Positions 44,074 to 51,454 of a stretch of DNA of 64,000 nucleotides are shown here, one piece after another. The stretch spans positions 124,001 through 188,000 of the forward strand of contig NZ_JAAMQI010000001.1 of the NCBI RefSeq assembly GCF_013523165.1, read 5' to 3'. The DNA comes from Pseudomonas entomophila (GTDB lineage: Bacteria; Pseudomonadota; Gammaproteobacteria; Pseudomonadales; Pseudomonadaceae). The position numbers and the translations under genes are program-made. The notes beneath the pieces are model-generated. The model was not told the origin of the DNA. It saw nothing but the letters and a program-made list of their open reading frames with translations, and did no database searches. How positions within the stretch are numbered: the first letter of the stretch is position 1; each line of letters begins with the position of its first letter.

Positions 44074-44092
44074 TGTAGGGGCAGGGGCTACA
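44074..44092. promoter_or_regulatory. Probable Ogr-binding site between gpO and gpP
   Basis: TGTA-N11-TACA with dyad TGTAG/CTACA. Its centre is 92 bp before gpO and 57 bp before gpP, so it fits best the O-operon promoter. A separate weaker site for gpP may lie nearby but I cannot define it. Confidence 0.6.
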
Positions 44093-44139
44093 GGGAAGGT
44101 CGGTAGGGGTTTGCGCGCGCGGGCGGCAGCATCGGCGCC

Positions 44140-45897
44140 ATGAATGCCACCGTCGATCTGCCCACTGACCCACGTCGCCATGCCAAGCACCTGTACTGGC
44201 AGGGCTATCGCGTGTGCGAGATCGCCGAGCTGCTGGGCGAGAAGGACAAGACCGTGCACAGCTGGAAGGCGCGGGACGAGTGGGACCGGGCCACGCCGTT
44301 GCAGCGCATTCAGGCGGCGACTGAGGCGCGGTTGGTGCAGCTGATCCTCAAGGATCCTAAGTCAGGGTCGGACTACAAGGAGATCGACCTGCTGCACCGG
44401 CAGTTGGAACGTCAGGCGCGGGTCGAACGCTATCAGGGCGGCGGGACCGAGACCGACCTGAACCCCGAGCTGGCCAAGCGCAACGCAGGCGAGAAGCGCA
44501 AGCCCAAGCGCAACGACATCCCGGAAGACGCCGTCGAGAAGCTGGTCGAGGCGTTCGTCGACGGGTGCTTCGACTACCAGAAGGATTGGTACCGGGCTGG
44601 TGGCCAGCGGACGCGGGCCATCCTCAAGAGCCGGCAGATCGGCGCCACGTACTACTTCGCACGGGAGGCGCTGATCGACGCGCTGACGACCGGGCGTAAC
44701 CAGATCTTCCTGTCGGCCAGCAAGGCGCAGGCGCACATCTTCAAGGCGTACATCCAGGCCTTCGCCCGGGACGTGGTTGGGGTAGAGCTGGGTGGCGATC
44801 CGATCGTGCTGGCCAACGGCGCCGAGCTGCACTTTCTCGGGACCAACGCGCGGACGGCGCAGGGGTATCACGGCAACTTCTACTTCGACGAGTTCTTCTG
44901 GACGTTCAAGTTCAGGGAGTTGAACAAGGTCGCCTCGGGGATGGCGATGCAGAAGCGTTATCGCCGGACGTACTTCTCGACGCCCAGTTCGATGGCGCAT
45001 GAGGCGTACACCTTCTGGACGGGAGAGCGGTTCAACAAGGGCAAGCCGACGGCGCAGCAGGTGGCGATCGATGTGAGCCACGACGCCTTGCAGCAGGGAA
45101 GGCTGTGCGAGGACCGGATCTGGCGGCAGATCGTCACGATCCTGGATGCGGAAGGGCGGGGCTGTGACCTGTTCGACCTGGACGAGCTGCGGTTGGAGTA
45201 CGACGCGGCGGCGTTTCAGAACTTGTTGATGTGTGAGTTCGTGGACGATGGGGCGAGCATCTTTCCGTTGGCCGTGTTGCAGCCGTGCATGGTGGACAGT
45301 TGGACGGAGTGGGCGGACTACAAGCCGTTCGCGGCGCGGCCGTTTGCCGATCGGCCGGTCTGGGTGGGGTATGACCCGGCGGAGACGGGGGATACGGCGG
45401 GGTTGGTGGTGGTGGCGCCGCCGATGGTGCCTGGGGGGAAGTTTCGGGTGTTGGAGCGGCATCAGTTTCGGGGGATGGACTTTGCTTCGCAGGCGGAGAC
45501 GATTCGGAAGGTGACGCAGCGGTATTGGGTGACGTATGTCGGGATCGATACGACGGGGATGGGGAGTGCGGTGGCGCAGTTGGTGCGGCAGTTCTTTCCG
45601 GGGGTGAGGACGTTTTCCTATAACCCGGAGGTGAAGACGCGGTTGGTGATGAAGGCGTGGGATGTGGTGAGTAAGGGGCGGTTGGAGTTCGATGCGGGGT
45701 GGACGGACTTGGCACAGTCGTTGATGGCGATTCGCAAGACGGTGACGCCCGGGGGACGGCAATTTACGTATACGGCAGGGAGGAGTGAGGTGACGGGGCA
45801 TGCGGATTTGGCGTGGGCGTTGTTTCATGCGTTGCATAACGAGCCGCTTGAGGGGCAGACGGTGGCTAACACTGGGATTATGGAGATTTATCAATGA
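44140..45897 (+). CDS. P: Terminase large subunit (ATPase) gpP
   Basis: A 585-residue P2 gpP. The N-terminal helix-turn-helix (VCEIAELLGEKDKTVHSWK) is followed by the ATPase with the deviant Walker A KSRQIGATYY, Walker B NFYFDEFFW, and C-terminal nuclease acidic residues (GYDPAETGDTAGL, then YVGIDTTGMG). It translocates DNA into the prohead. From about 45190 codon use changes to many ggg, cgg and ttg codons, unlike the first two-thirds, which hints at a recombination junction. It overlaps gpQ by 4 bp. Confidence 0.96.
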   Translation: MNATVDLPTDPRRHAKHLYWQGYRVCEIAELLGEKDKTVHSWKARDEWDRATPLQRIQAATEARLVQLILKDPKSGSDYKEIDLLHRQLERQARVERYQGGGTETDLNPELAKRNAGEKRKPKRNDIPEDAVEKLVEAFVDGCFDYQKDWYRAGGQRTRAILKSRQIGATYYFAREALIDALTTGRNQIFLSASKAQAHIFKAYIQAFARDVVGVELGGDPIVLANGAELHFLGTNARTAQGYHGNFYFDEFFWTFKFRELNKVASGMAMQKRYRRTYFSTPSSMAHEAYTFWTGERFNKGKPTAQQVAIDVSHDALQQGRLCEDRIWRQIVTILDAEGRGCDLFDLDELRLEYDAAAFQNLLMCEFVDDGASIFPLAVLQPCMVDSWTEWADYKPFAARPFADRPVWVGYDPAETGDTAGLVVVAPPMVPGGKFRVLERHQFRGMDFASQAETIRKVTQRYWVTYVGIDTTGMGSAVAQLVRQFFPGVRTFSYNPEVKTRLVMKAWDVVSKGRLEFDAGWTDLAQSLMAIRKTVTPGGRQFTYTAGRSEVTGHADLAWALFHALHNEPLEGQTVANTGIMEIYQ

Positions 45898-46943
45898 GCA
45901 AGTTGGGGATGAGCCGACGCAGTGGGGGTGACCTAATGCAGCAGTCTTGTGAGGGTAAAGTGATGAAGAAAGGAGAGGATGGGCAAGGAGTGTGCTTTAC
46001 ATTCGGCGATCCTGTACCAGTCCTGGATGGGCGCGAGATCTTGGACTATCTGGAGTCCTGGTCGAACGGTAAATGGTATGAGCCGCCGGTTAATTTTGAT
46101 GGGTTGGCCAGGTCGATCAGAGCCAGTGTGCATCTTCAGTCTGGGCTGACGTTTAAGCGGAATATGCTGGTGCGCAGCTTTGTGCCGCATAAGCTGCTGA
46201 GCCGGCAGGCGTTTGAGCAGATCGTAATGGATTGGGGGTGGTGTGGGAATCTCTACCTAGAGAAGCGGGACAACATGCTGAGCCGGGCCTTGGGGTTACA
46301 GCCTTGTCTGGCCAAGTATATGCGGCGTGGGACTGATTTAGACACTTACTACCAGGTGCGAGGGTGGAAGGACGAGCACACGTTCAAGGCGGGTACGGTT
46401 TGCCATCTGCGAGAGGCTGATATCAATCAGGAAATTTATGGGTTACCGGAGTGGATGGCGGCGTTGCAGAGTGCGCTGTTGAATGAGAGTGCTACTTTGT
46501 TTAGACGTAAGTATTATCAGAATGGGAGTCATGCGGGGTTTATTCTTTATATGACTGATGCGGCGCACAATGAGAAGTTTGTGGATGATTTGCGGGACGC
46601 TATGCGGAACAGCAAGGGGCCTGGGAATTTTCGGAATTTGTTTATGTATGCTCCGGGTGGGAAGAAAGATGGGATTCAGTTGTTGCCAATTAGTGAGGTG
46701 GCGGCGAAGGATGATTTTGGCGCTATAAAAAACGTTAGTAGGGACGATCTATTAGCGGCGCTTCGCATTCCGCCGCAATTAATGGGGATTGTACCGCAGA
46801 ATGCCGGGGGGTTCGGCTCTGTTAAGGATGCAACGGAAGCTTGGGCAGGAAATGAGCTTGAGCCAATAAAAAGAAGGTTGTGCGGAATAAATGATTGGAT
46901 TGGCGATGCGGTGATTAATTTTGAGTTTAATATTTCGGTGTAA
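45894..46943 (+). CDS. Q: Portal protein gpQ
   Basis: A 349-residue portal protein, close to the 344 residues of P2 gpQ. Recognised parts are PPVNFDGLARSIRASVHLQSG, the LYLEKRDNMLSRALGLQP strand, SLQ-like LRIPPQLMGIVPQNAGGFGSVKDA and the C-terminal EPIKRRL. Base composition becomes AT-rich over its last 450 bp, approaching the accessory genes downstream. It ends in a hairpin terminator. Confidence 0.95.
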   Translation: MSKLGMSRRSGGDLMQQSCEGKVMKKGEDGQGVCFTFGDPVPVLDGREILDYLESWSNGKWYEPPVNFDGLARSIRASVHLQSGLTFKRNMLVRSFVPHKLLSRQAFEQIVMDWGWCGNLYLEKRDNMLSRALGLQPCLAKYMRRGTDLDTYYQVRGWKDEHTFKAGTVCHLREADINQEIYGLPEWMAALQSALLNESATLFRRKYYQNGSHAGFILYMTDAAHNEKFVDDLRDAMRNSKGPGNFRNLFMYAPGGKKDGIQLLPISEVAAKDDFGAIKNVSRDDLLAALRIPPQLMGIVPQNAGGFGSVKDATEAWAGNELEPIKRRLCGINDWIGDAVINFEFNISV

Positions 46944-46974
46944 ATGACAGGCTTTTGTAGGTGGCCTGTCATTT
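46942..46974. terminator. Terminator between gpQ and the accessory operon
   Basis: An 11-bp perfect stem AAATGACAGGC/GCCTGTCATTT, overlapping the portal stop codon. It lies between two convergent transcription units and can serve both. Confidence 0.75.
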
Positions 46975-46989
46975 GTTGTGTGCCACTGA

Positions 46990-47700
46990 TCAATGTTCGA
47001 GTGATGTGTTCGTGCTGATGGCCACCATTTCATTCGATTCTTGTTGGCTTCTGAAAATAGAGTCAGCTAGTCGGGTGCCGGTTGAGACTAGCTTTGAAAG
47101 AACTCTTAGTTGTTCTTTGCAAGCTTTGCTGGTTGTTGGGTTTGGATAGTTTATGGTGTGATCTATCTCTCCCCAGATTTCCTCGAATAAAGTTCGAACT
47201 TGGATTTCACAATAAATTGTAGAGCCCTGTTTAGGGCTAACAACATAATGTATGCTTGTATAATATGTGGGCTTGGTCTGAGCGTTTAATCCCAGGGTTG
47301 TGAAAAATTCAGAGGCCTCTGGATCCCACGAATAGGCAACCGGAGACTCTCGCAAAAACCAGTCACCATTATCTACTTGATTCATGATGTGCTTGTGGAT
47401 CTCGGTAAACTGATCCTGGTAAAGGTGAAGTACTCGCACACCTGCAAGATCTGTTATCTTGGAGAAAATATTTTCAGGAGTAATTGGATCTTTGTCTGAC
47501 CATTTCCTGAGAATTTTTTCGTGCAGGTGGTCTGCATCTTTTAGTCTGCTTTTGATTGTATGTATTAAAGGGTTGCCATAAGAATTTAATCTGGGGTCGA
47601 GCCTGAAGGAATCCACTACGCCATTTAAGAATCGCTCAAACAAGTAGCGATCTTTTTTGTATGCTGAAACAGCTTCTTCAATGTTTTTATTTTTGCTCAT
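46990..47700 (-). CDS. RelA/SpoT-type nucleotide pyrophosphokinase (small alarmone synthetase)
   Basis: A 236-residue single-domain RelA/SpoT synthetase. The ATP-site region is IKSRLKDADHLHEKILRK (about residues 49-66). The G-loop is ITDLAGVRV with D84, G87 and R89. The base-stacking Tyr motif is YYTSIHYVV (Y147, H151), and CEIQVRTLFEEIW carries E165, Q167 and R169. All expected synthetase motifs are present, so it is probably active; no hydrolase domain is attached. The product could be (p)ppGpp, (p)ppApp or a tRNA pyrophosphate, as in toxSAS toxins. It is one base behind the ParA-type gene, so the two form an operon. AT-rich, unlike the phage genes. Confidence 0.82.
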   Translation of the reverse strand: MSKNKNIEEAVSAYKKDRYLFERFLNGVVDSFRLDPRLNSYGNPLIHTIKSRLKDADHLHEKILRKWSDKDPITPENIFSKITDLAGVRVLHLYQDQFTEIHKHIMNQVDNGDWFLRESPVAYSWDPEASEFFTTLGLNAQTKPTYYTSIHYVVSPKQGSTIYCEIQVRTLFEEIWGEIDHTINYPNPTTSKACKEQLRVLSKLVSTGTRLADSIFRSQQESNEMVAISTNTSLEH

Positions 47701-47701
47701 G

Positions 47702-48811
47702 TCAGTTGCCCAGCAGCTCTATGCGCGAAATAAGATCTTCGCCAAACTCAATATATCTTGCTCGGGTGTCTTCATACCTTTGAGTTGCTGCGTTGATAGT
47801 GCTTTTATGGTCTTGTTGTATATTGTTTAAGCCAGGAACTTGCCACATAGGATGGTGATAATGCTGCGCCATTGATGGGAAGGTGTTATGGCTGTGCATT
47901 ACAAGTGTGTTGCCAATGGGTTGAGCTAACAGCTCTTGAGTGAGATGTTCGCGTAAATCTTCGGCGATACACTCTTCAATGACTCCAGGGATCTGGTTTG
48001 CATAGTTCAGGTGGGCTTGGGCCAAGTCCCACTTGTTATTATATCCGCTGTATTTTTTTGCGTTGTATATTGTGTAGCCAAGGAACGTCACAAATTTTTC
48101 AGGAAAGCTATGTCGCTTTTCAACTGATATAAGTTTATAAATTATCTCAAATTCTTCTTTCCAAGCGCTTAATGATTTTCCGATGTTCTTTATGCCGTAT
48201 AGGGAGAACAAATCTGGTGACGCTGGTACAAAGAATCCGTCTACGGTGGATATAATTACTTTATTCAGGGATCCTAGGCTGGGTGACGTGTCAATAATTA
48301 CATAGTCGTAATCGCCTATTGTGGAATATTGCTCTGCAAGAGTCCTGATTTTCGTTATTGTGCGTATTGCTAACGGTTCGCCTCTGTAGGAGTCAGTCCA
48401 TCGGCTTGCAATTTTCTCTTCGTAGAGGTGAAGGGTTAATCTTCCGGGTATGATATCTAAAGTTTTAGTAATGCTAAAGGGTGGTGGAAGATGTTCTAGT
48501 TCCCCGGTCCCTTCCTCTGTTGGTTTGAGAAGATAATGGATGCTTCTACATTTGCGATTGAGTCTATCAAATTCATATTGGCCGAGCCGATCTTTAGTGG
48601 CCTCGAAGCCAGTATCGATAAAACTATCTTCTTCTTCCCAAATAGAGTGCACTATATCTTGGTCTAAAGAGTAAATTGTAAGATTGCATTGAGGGTCGGC
48701 GTCGATCATCAAGATCTTAAAGCCACTTTCAGAAAGTGCATGCGCTAAGTGGTATGTGAGCGTAGTTTTTCCTACGCCGCCTTTATTGTTAAAAACAGAA
48801 ATCACTTTCAC
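47702..48811 (-). CDS. ParA/Soj-family ATPase paired with the alarmone synthetase
   Basis: A 369-residue MinD/ParA-type ATPase. The deviant Walker A is NNKGGVGKTT at residues 8-17, the A' motif is MIDADPQCN, and the Walker B is YVIIDTSPSLG. After about residue 230 there is a 140-residue C-terminal extension of unknown fold. The start is GTG 48811 with AAGGAG 9 bp upstream. No ParB or centromere gene is adjacent; instead the next gene is the RelA/SpoT-type enzyme. A sensing or control role over that enzyme is an inference from the pairing. Confidence 0.82.
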   Translation of the reverse strand: MKVISVFNNKGGVGKTTLTYHLAHALSESGFKILMIDADPQCNLTIYSLDQDIVHSIWEEEDSFIDTGFEATKDRLGQYEFDRLNRKCRSIHYLLKPTEEGTGELEHLPPPFSITKTLDIIPGRLTLHLYEEKIASRWTDSYRGEPLAIRTITKIRTLAEQYSTIGDYDYVIIDTSPSLGSLNKVIISTVDGFFVPASPDLFSLYGIKNIGKSLSAWKEEFEIIYKLISVEKRHSFPEKFVTFLGYTIYNAKKYSGYNNKWDLAQAHLNYANQIPGVIEECIAEDLREHLTQELLAQPIGNTLVMHSHNTFPSMAQHYHHPMWQVPGLNNIQQDHKSTINAATQRYEDTRARYIEFGEDLISRIELLGN

Positions 48812-48955
48812 TTTCTACTCCTTGTTTATTTGAGTCTAGCAGGACCTAAATCTTTAAGATCAAGAAATGATGTAGGGATGGTGGCATTTTGCCTTTGAGG
48901 GTGATAGCGCGCAAGTCTGAAGATCTTTCTGTTTTGCCCGAACCCTGAGCACGCC

Positions 48956-48974
48956 CTCGTCCCCCCGCCACGCC
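48956..48974 (-). other. Candidate cos site
   Basis: The minus strand reads GGCGTGGCGGGGGGACGAG. From memory the P2 cohesive end begins GGCGAGGCGGGG, so 11 of the first 12 bases agree. It is a GC-rich island in an AT-rich stretch, beyond the 3' end of gpQ as cos is in P2. The stretch from 48812 to here also holds the promoter region of the ParA-type gene; no other gene is seen. Confidence 0.55.
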
Positions 48975-49148
48975 TGCGGGCTAAACGTGGCAAGAATTCC
49001 GCAACCCTGCACAGTGCTCTGCCGAGCGCGGCTGGGGGCTTGGTTCAGTCTGGAAGCAAGACGTTCCTTCTGCGAAAGCCTGCATCGCCAGCTTCCGTTT
49101 CAGCAGATAGGAGCGGGCTTAGAACCGGATGCTGGGCGCATCAGGGGT

Positions 49149-49454
49149 GACCCCTCTGAAAAAGGTAATTTTGGTTAGGAGGGTAGTTGAGCAAGCTGCA
49201 AGCCCCGTCCCAGACAGCTTGGAGCGATTACCTCCAAAGGTAATCTACGGTAAGAAGAAAGGTAATTTTTAGTTATGTGATTGATTTTAAAGGATTTTAT
49301 CTTAGCAAGATCGAACCGATTTCTAGGGTAATCCACTTACCTCTCAATTACCCAAAAATTACCTTTTTTCAAAACCGCTGGAGCCCTTGATTTACGCGGC
49401 TTCCAGCCATTTTCACTCAACGTGATTACCAAAATTACCTTTTTCCGAGGGGTC
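49149..49454. repeat. 306-bp inverted-repeat array rich in GGTAA/TTACC
   Basis: Outer 27-bp inverted repeats at 49149-49175 and 49428-49454 match at 26 of 27 positions. Within and between them the pentamer GGTAA or its complement occurs 11 times (forward at 49164, 49239, 49249, 49261, 49327; reverse at 49228, 49337, 49348, 49359, 49426, 49435). Smaller palindromes lie at 49226-49245 (GATTACC/GGTAATC) and 49326-49353. The interior is AT-rich. No open reading frame of note. Possible replication origin, protein-binding array or decayed mobile element. Confidence 0.8.
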
Positions 49455-49514
49455 AACCTGAAACGGCGCTCTCCGGTAGCAAGAGGGTGTTACGGTCGAC
49501 CTGCACGCACGCTC

Positions 49515-49532
49515 TGGGAACACGCTGGGAAC
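49515..49532 (+). promoter_or_regulatory. Probable integrase arm-binding sites beside attR
   Basis: Two copies of TGGGAAC 11 bp apart, about 70-90 bp left of the attR core, the same motif and spacing as beside attL. Confidence 0.6.
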
Positions 49533-49602
49533 AAAAACACCGACATCCGCACGCTGCCCTCACGAATTTCAAGGCCTCCAGCCCAGCACGCACAGATTCG
49601 TT

Positions 49603-49640
49603 GAGTTCGAGTCTCTTCGTCCGCACCATGTAAGTGCCTG
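49603..49640 (+). repeat. attR core
   Basis: Identical over 38 bp to the tRNA-Leu end at 17447-17484. The copy contains only the 3' 26 nt of the tRNA, so no second tRNA is encoded. Confidence 0.93.
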
Positions 49641-49749
49641 ATTCTAAAGAAGTTTTTTTCAGAGACCTGCCATTTGGGAGCGTTTTTGGGAGCAAACTGG
49701 GAATTTCAGGCAAAAAAGGCAGCCCGTCGAGGCTGCCTTTTTCGTTTTC
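49641..49749 (+). repeat. Imperfect extension of the att repeat, with degenerate arm sites and a second terminator
   Basis: The chromosomal sequence after attR resembles the phage sequence after attL (17485-17593) almost without gaps. It has TGGGAGC at 49675 and 49687 and TGGGAAT at 49698, then a terminator stem at 49713-49742 nearly identical to 17557-17586. It looks like the arm of an earlier related integrase. Confidence 0.75.
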
Positions 49750-49831
49750 GCGCAACTGGCCATAGACATTTTTTCAGACACCCCTTGCACTCCCGTGCGG
49801 CAGGTGGCAGTATTTCCCCATTCCTAGAGAT

Positions 49832-49879
49832 CCGCCCCAGGCGGCTCTGGCAAGCAACCGGCCCTGAGCCGGTTTTTTT
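49832..49879 (+). terminator. Intrinsic terminator upstream of the com-like gene
   Basis: Stem AACCGGC/GCCGGTT with a 7-T run (49856-49879), preceded by a small hairpin CCGCC/GGCGG (49832-49844). It could end a short leader or small RNA transcribed from about 49790. The remaining 140 bp to the com-like start contain nothing else I recognise. Confidence 0.7.
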
Positions 49880-50021
49880 GTGCCCGCAAAACACCGCCTC
49901 TATTGCGTTCCGCTCTAACGCTCGCTGCACGCCGCACCTGTCTGCCTCGCCGGACGCCACTGCGCCGCCGCAGCCCTTTCGTCGTGCCCGCTTTTCCTCC
50001 CTTCCTCCAAGGTTGCACACC

Positions 50022-50225
50022 ATGCTCAACGACTACCGTTGCGGCCATTGCGGCCGTCTGCTCGCCCGTGTGGGCGAGTTCACCGAGTTCCAGATCAAGT
50101 GTTCCCGTTGCCGGACCTTGAATCATGCGAAGGCCTCGAGCCTTGAGCCAGCGCCACCGAGCGCGGACGGAGCAGCGCGACTGCCCCTGACCACTCATCA
50201 TTCCGAGGTAACACCACATGGCTAA
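50022..50225 (+). CDS. Mu Com-like zinc-finger translational regulator
   Basis: A 67-residue protein with C7-x2-C10 and C27-x2-C30 in the Com pattern (YRCGHCGRLLA, then QIKCSRCRTLN). Mu Com binds the mom mRNA and unmasks its start codon. Here the last 8 bp of the gene overlap the first codons of the GH5 gene, the same arrangement as com-mom. It lies just outside the prophage, next to degenerate att arms, and is probably a relic of another phage. Residues after 35 are unstructured and Pro-rich. Confidence 0.8.
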   Translation: MLNDYRCGHCGRLLARVGEFTEFQIKCSRCRTLNHAKASSLEPAPPSADGAARLPLTTHHSEVTPHG

Positions 50226-51387
50226 TTCCAGCACCGGTCTCAACACCCTGACCAACATCCCTCTGCTGGGGATCAACCTGGGTTCCCACGCCAACGCACG
50301 GCAGATCGTGCCGGGCGAGGCAGGCACCCACTACTTCTGGCCAACGCGCGACACCGTCCGACTGTGGGTCAAGCAACGCGGGGTGCGTCTGATCCGCTTC
50401 CCGTTCGAAGTGCAACGCGCCATCAACCTGTCCCACGAAGGCCTGCCAGGGCAGGGTGCCAGCCTCGACACCACCTTCGTCAGCAAGTGGAAGGAGCTGT
50501 TGGGCTGGATTCGCGAGGATTCCAACGGCGAAGCGAAGATCATCCCCGATCCCCACCATTACATGCGCCTGATGCGCTATGAGACCGCGAACGGTGCGCT
50601 GACCGGGCGCCTGCTGCCGGCCAATCAGGCGGGCAACCAGGGCAACCGGTGGAAGGCCACCGAGCCGGTGCTGATCAACGACAGCAACAGCATCAGCGGC
50701 GCGGCATGGTCCGCCGTACACCTGGCCAACTTCCACCAGAAGCTGGTGCAGGCGTGCGACGATCCGATGGTGCTGGGCTGGGGGTTGGGCAATGAGCCTT
50801 ATGCCCAGACCAATCCCGGGGCTACCGATTACATCACCGCAGAGGACATGAAGACGCTGTACATCAACACCCTGAACATCGTGTTGAAGAACCTGCGCAA
50901 CAGTTCGCGCAAACCGGTCTTCATCTGCGGCTTGCAGTACGCCAGTGCGCGCTTTTGGGAAGCCTACTCCGATGACCTGCAGGCGCGGATCGTCGACCCG
51001 GCCAACGCCATCGTGTGGGAGGTGCACGGCTATGGCGACGTCAACGACAGTTCCAGCGGCGCGTACGAGGGGGATAACACGAAGATCGCGGCCAATGTAT
51101 TCACCGAGAAAGTGTTCGGTCCGATGTTCACCTATGCCGACAAGCACAAGATGGCGCTGTTCATCGGTGAGGTGGGTATTCCGAGCACCGATGCCGGTCG
51201 CACGGCGCTGAAGAACCTGCTGGAGAAGATCAAGCTGGAAAAGGTGCCGGCCACCCTGTGGATCACCGGCCCAGGCTCGGACACCGAGAAGATGAGCCTC
51301 GAGCGGGCTGACCAGGCGGCGACGGTCGCTTTGGTCGCGCCATACTTTTCGCAGCGCTTGAGTCACTGGAACTACTCGGCTTCGTAA
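50218..51387 (+). CDS. GH5-like cellulase-family glycoside hydrolase
   Basis: A 389-residue (beta/alpha)8 glycosidase. The likely acid/base is E193 in LGNEPYAQ and the nucleophile E318 in FIGEVGIP. Upstream family features include LGINLGSH, WVKQRGVRLIRFPF and VWEVHGYGD. There is no signal peptide, unusual for a secreted endoglucanase, so the enzyme is either intracellular or released by lysis. The start overlaps the com-like gene by 8 bp. Composition is host-like. Substrate not predictable (beta-1,4-glucan or exopolysaccharide). Confidence 0.82.
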   Translation: MANSSTGLNTLTNIPLLGINLGSHANARQIVPGEAGTHYFWPTRDTVRLWVKQRGVRLIRFPFEVQRAINLSHEGLPGQGASLDTTFVSKWKELLGWIREDSNGEAKIIPDPHHYMRLMRYETANGALTGRLLPANQAGNQGNRWKATEPVLINDSNSISGAAWSAVHLANFHQKLVQACDDPMVLGWGLGNEPYAQTNPGATDYITAEDMKTLYINTLNIVLKNLRNSSRKPVFICGLQYASARFWEAYSDDLQARIVDPANAIVWEVHGYGDVNDSSSGAYEGDNTKIAANVFTEKVFGPMFTYADKHKMALFIGEVGIPSTDAGRTALKNLLEKIKLEKVPATLWITGPGSDTEKMSLERADQAATVALVAPYFSQRLSHWNYSAS

Positions 51388-51454
51388 GGGAAGCGGCGGG
51401 GCACCCTGAGCAGCGGGTGCTCCGTCCTCATGGCAAGCGTATGCCATCGACCCT

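Larger units (their letters stand above)
17447..49640. mobile_element. Complete P2-like prophage integrated at tRNA-Leu(TAG)
   Basis: The element is bounded by 38-bp direct repeats (17447-17484 and 49603-49640). It contains an integrase next to attL, control and replication genes, a full P2-order head, lysis and tail set, a cos-like sequence and two AT-rich accessory loci. Every structural gene looks open and full length, including the E/E' frameshift site, so it may be inducible. It differs from P2 in carrying a P4-type primase-helicase instead of gpA and in having its late block placed next to attR. Confidence 0.95.

Noticed and set aside
44362..45894. A 510-residue open frame opposite gpP
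   Set aside because: Antisense shadow of the terminase gene, with extreme Pro/Arg/His content and no domain.
47702..48811. Plasmid-type partition locus (ParA as a segregation gene)
   Set aside because: No ParB gene is present and the prophage is integrated at a tRNA; the coupled partner is a nucleotide pyrophosphokinase. A partition role is kept only as an alternative for the nearby repeat array.
49149..49454. CRISPR array
   Set aside because: The repeats are short, inverted and irregularly spaced, without equal-length spacers or cas genes.
49422..49604. A 60-residue plus-strand frame running into attR
   Set aside because: It starts inside the inverted repeat and reads through integrase arm sites; no ribosome-binding site.
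50095..51447. A 450-residue open frame opposite the GH5 gene
   Set aside because: The sense frame has both glycosidase catalytic motifs and a coupled start; the antisense frame has neither a ribosome-binding site nor a domain.
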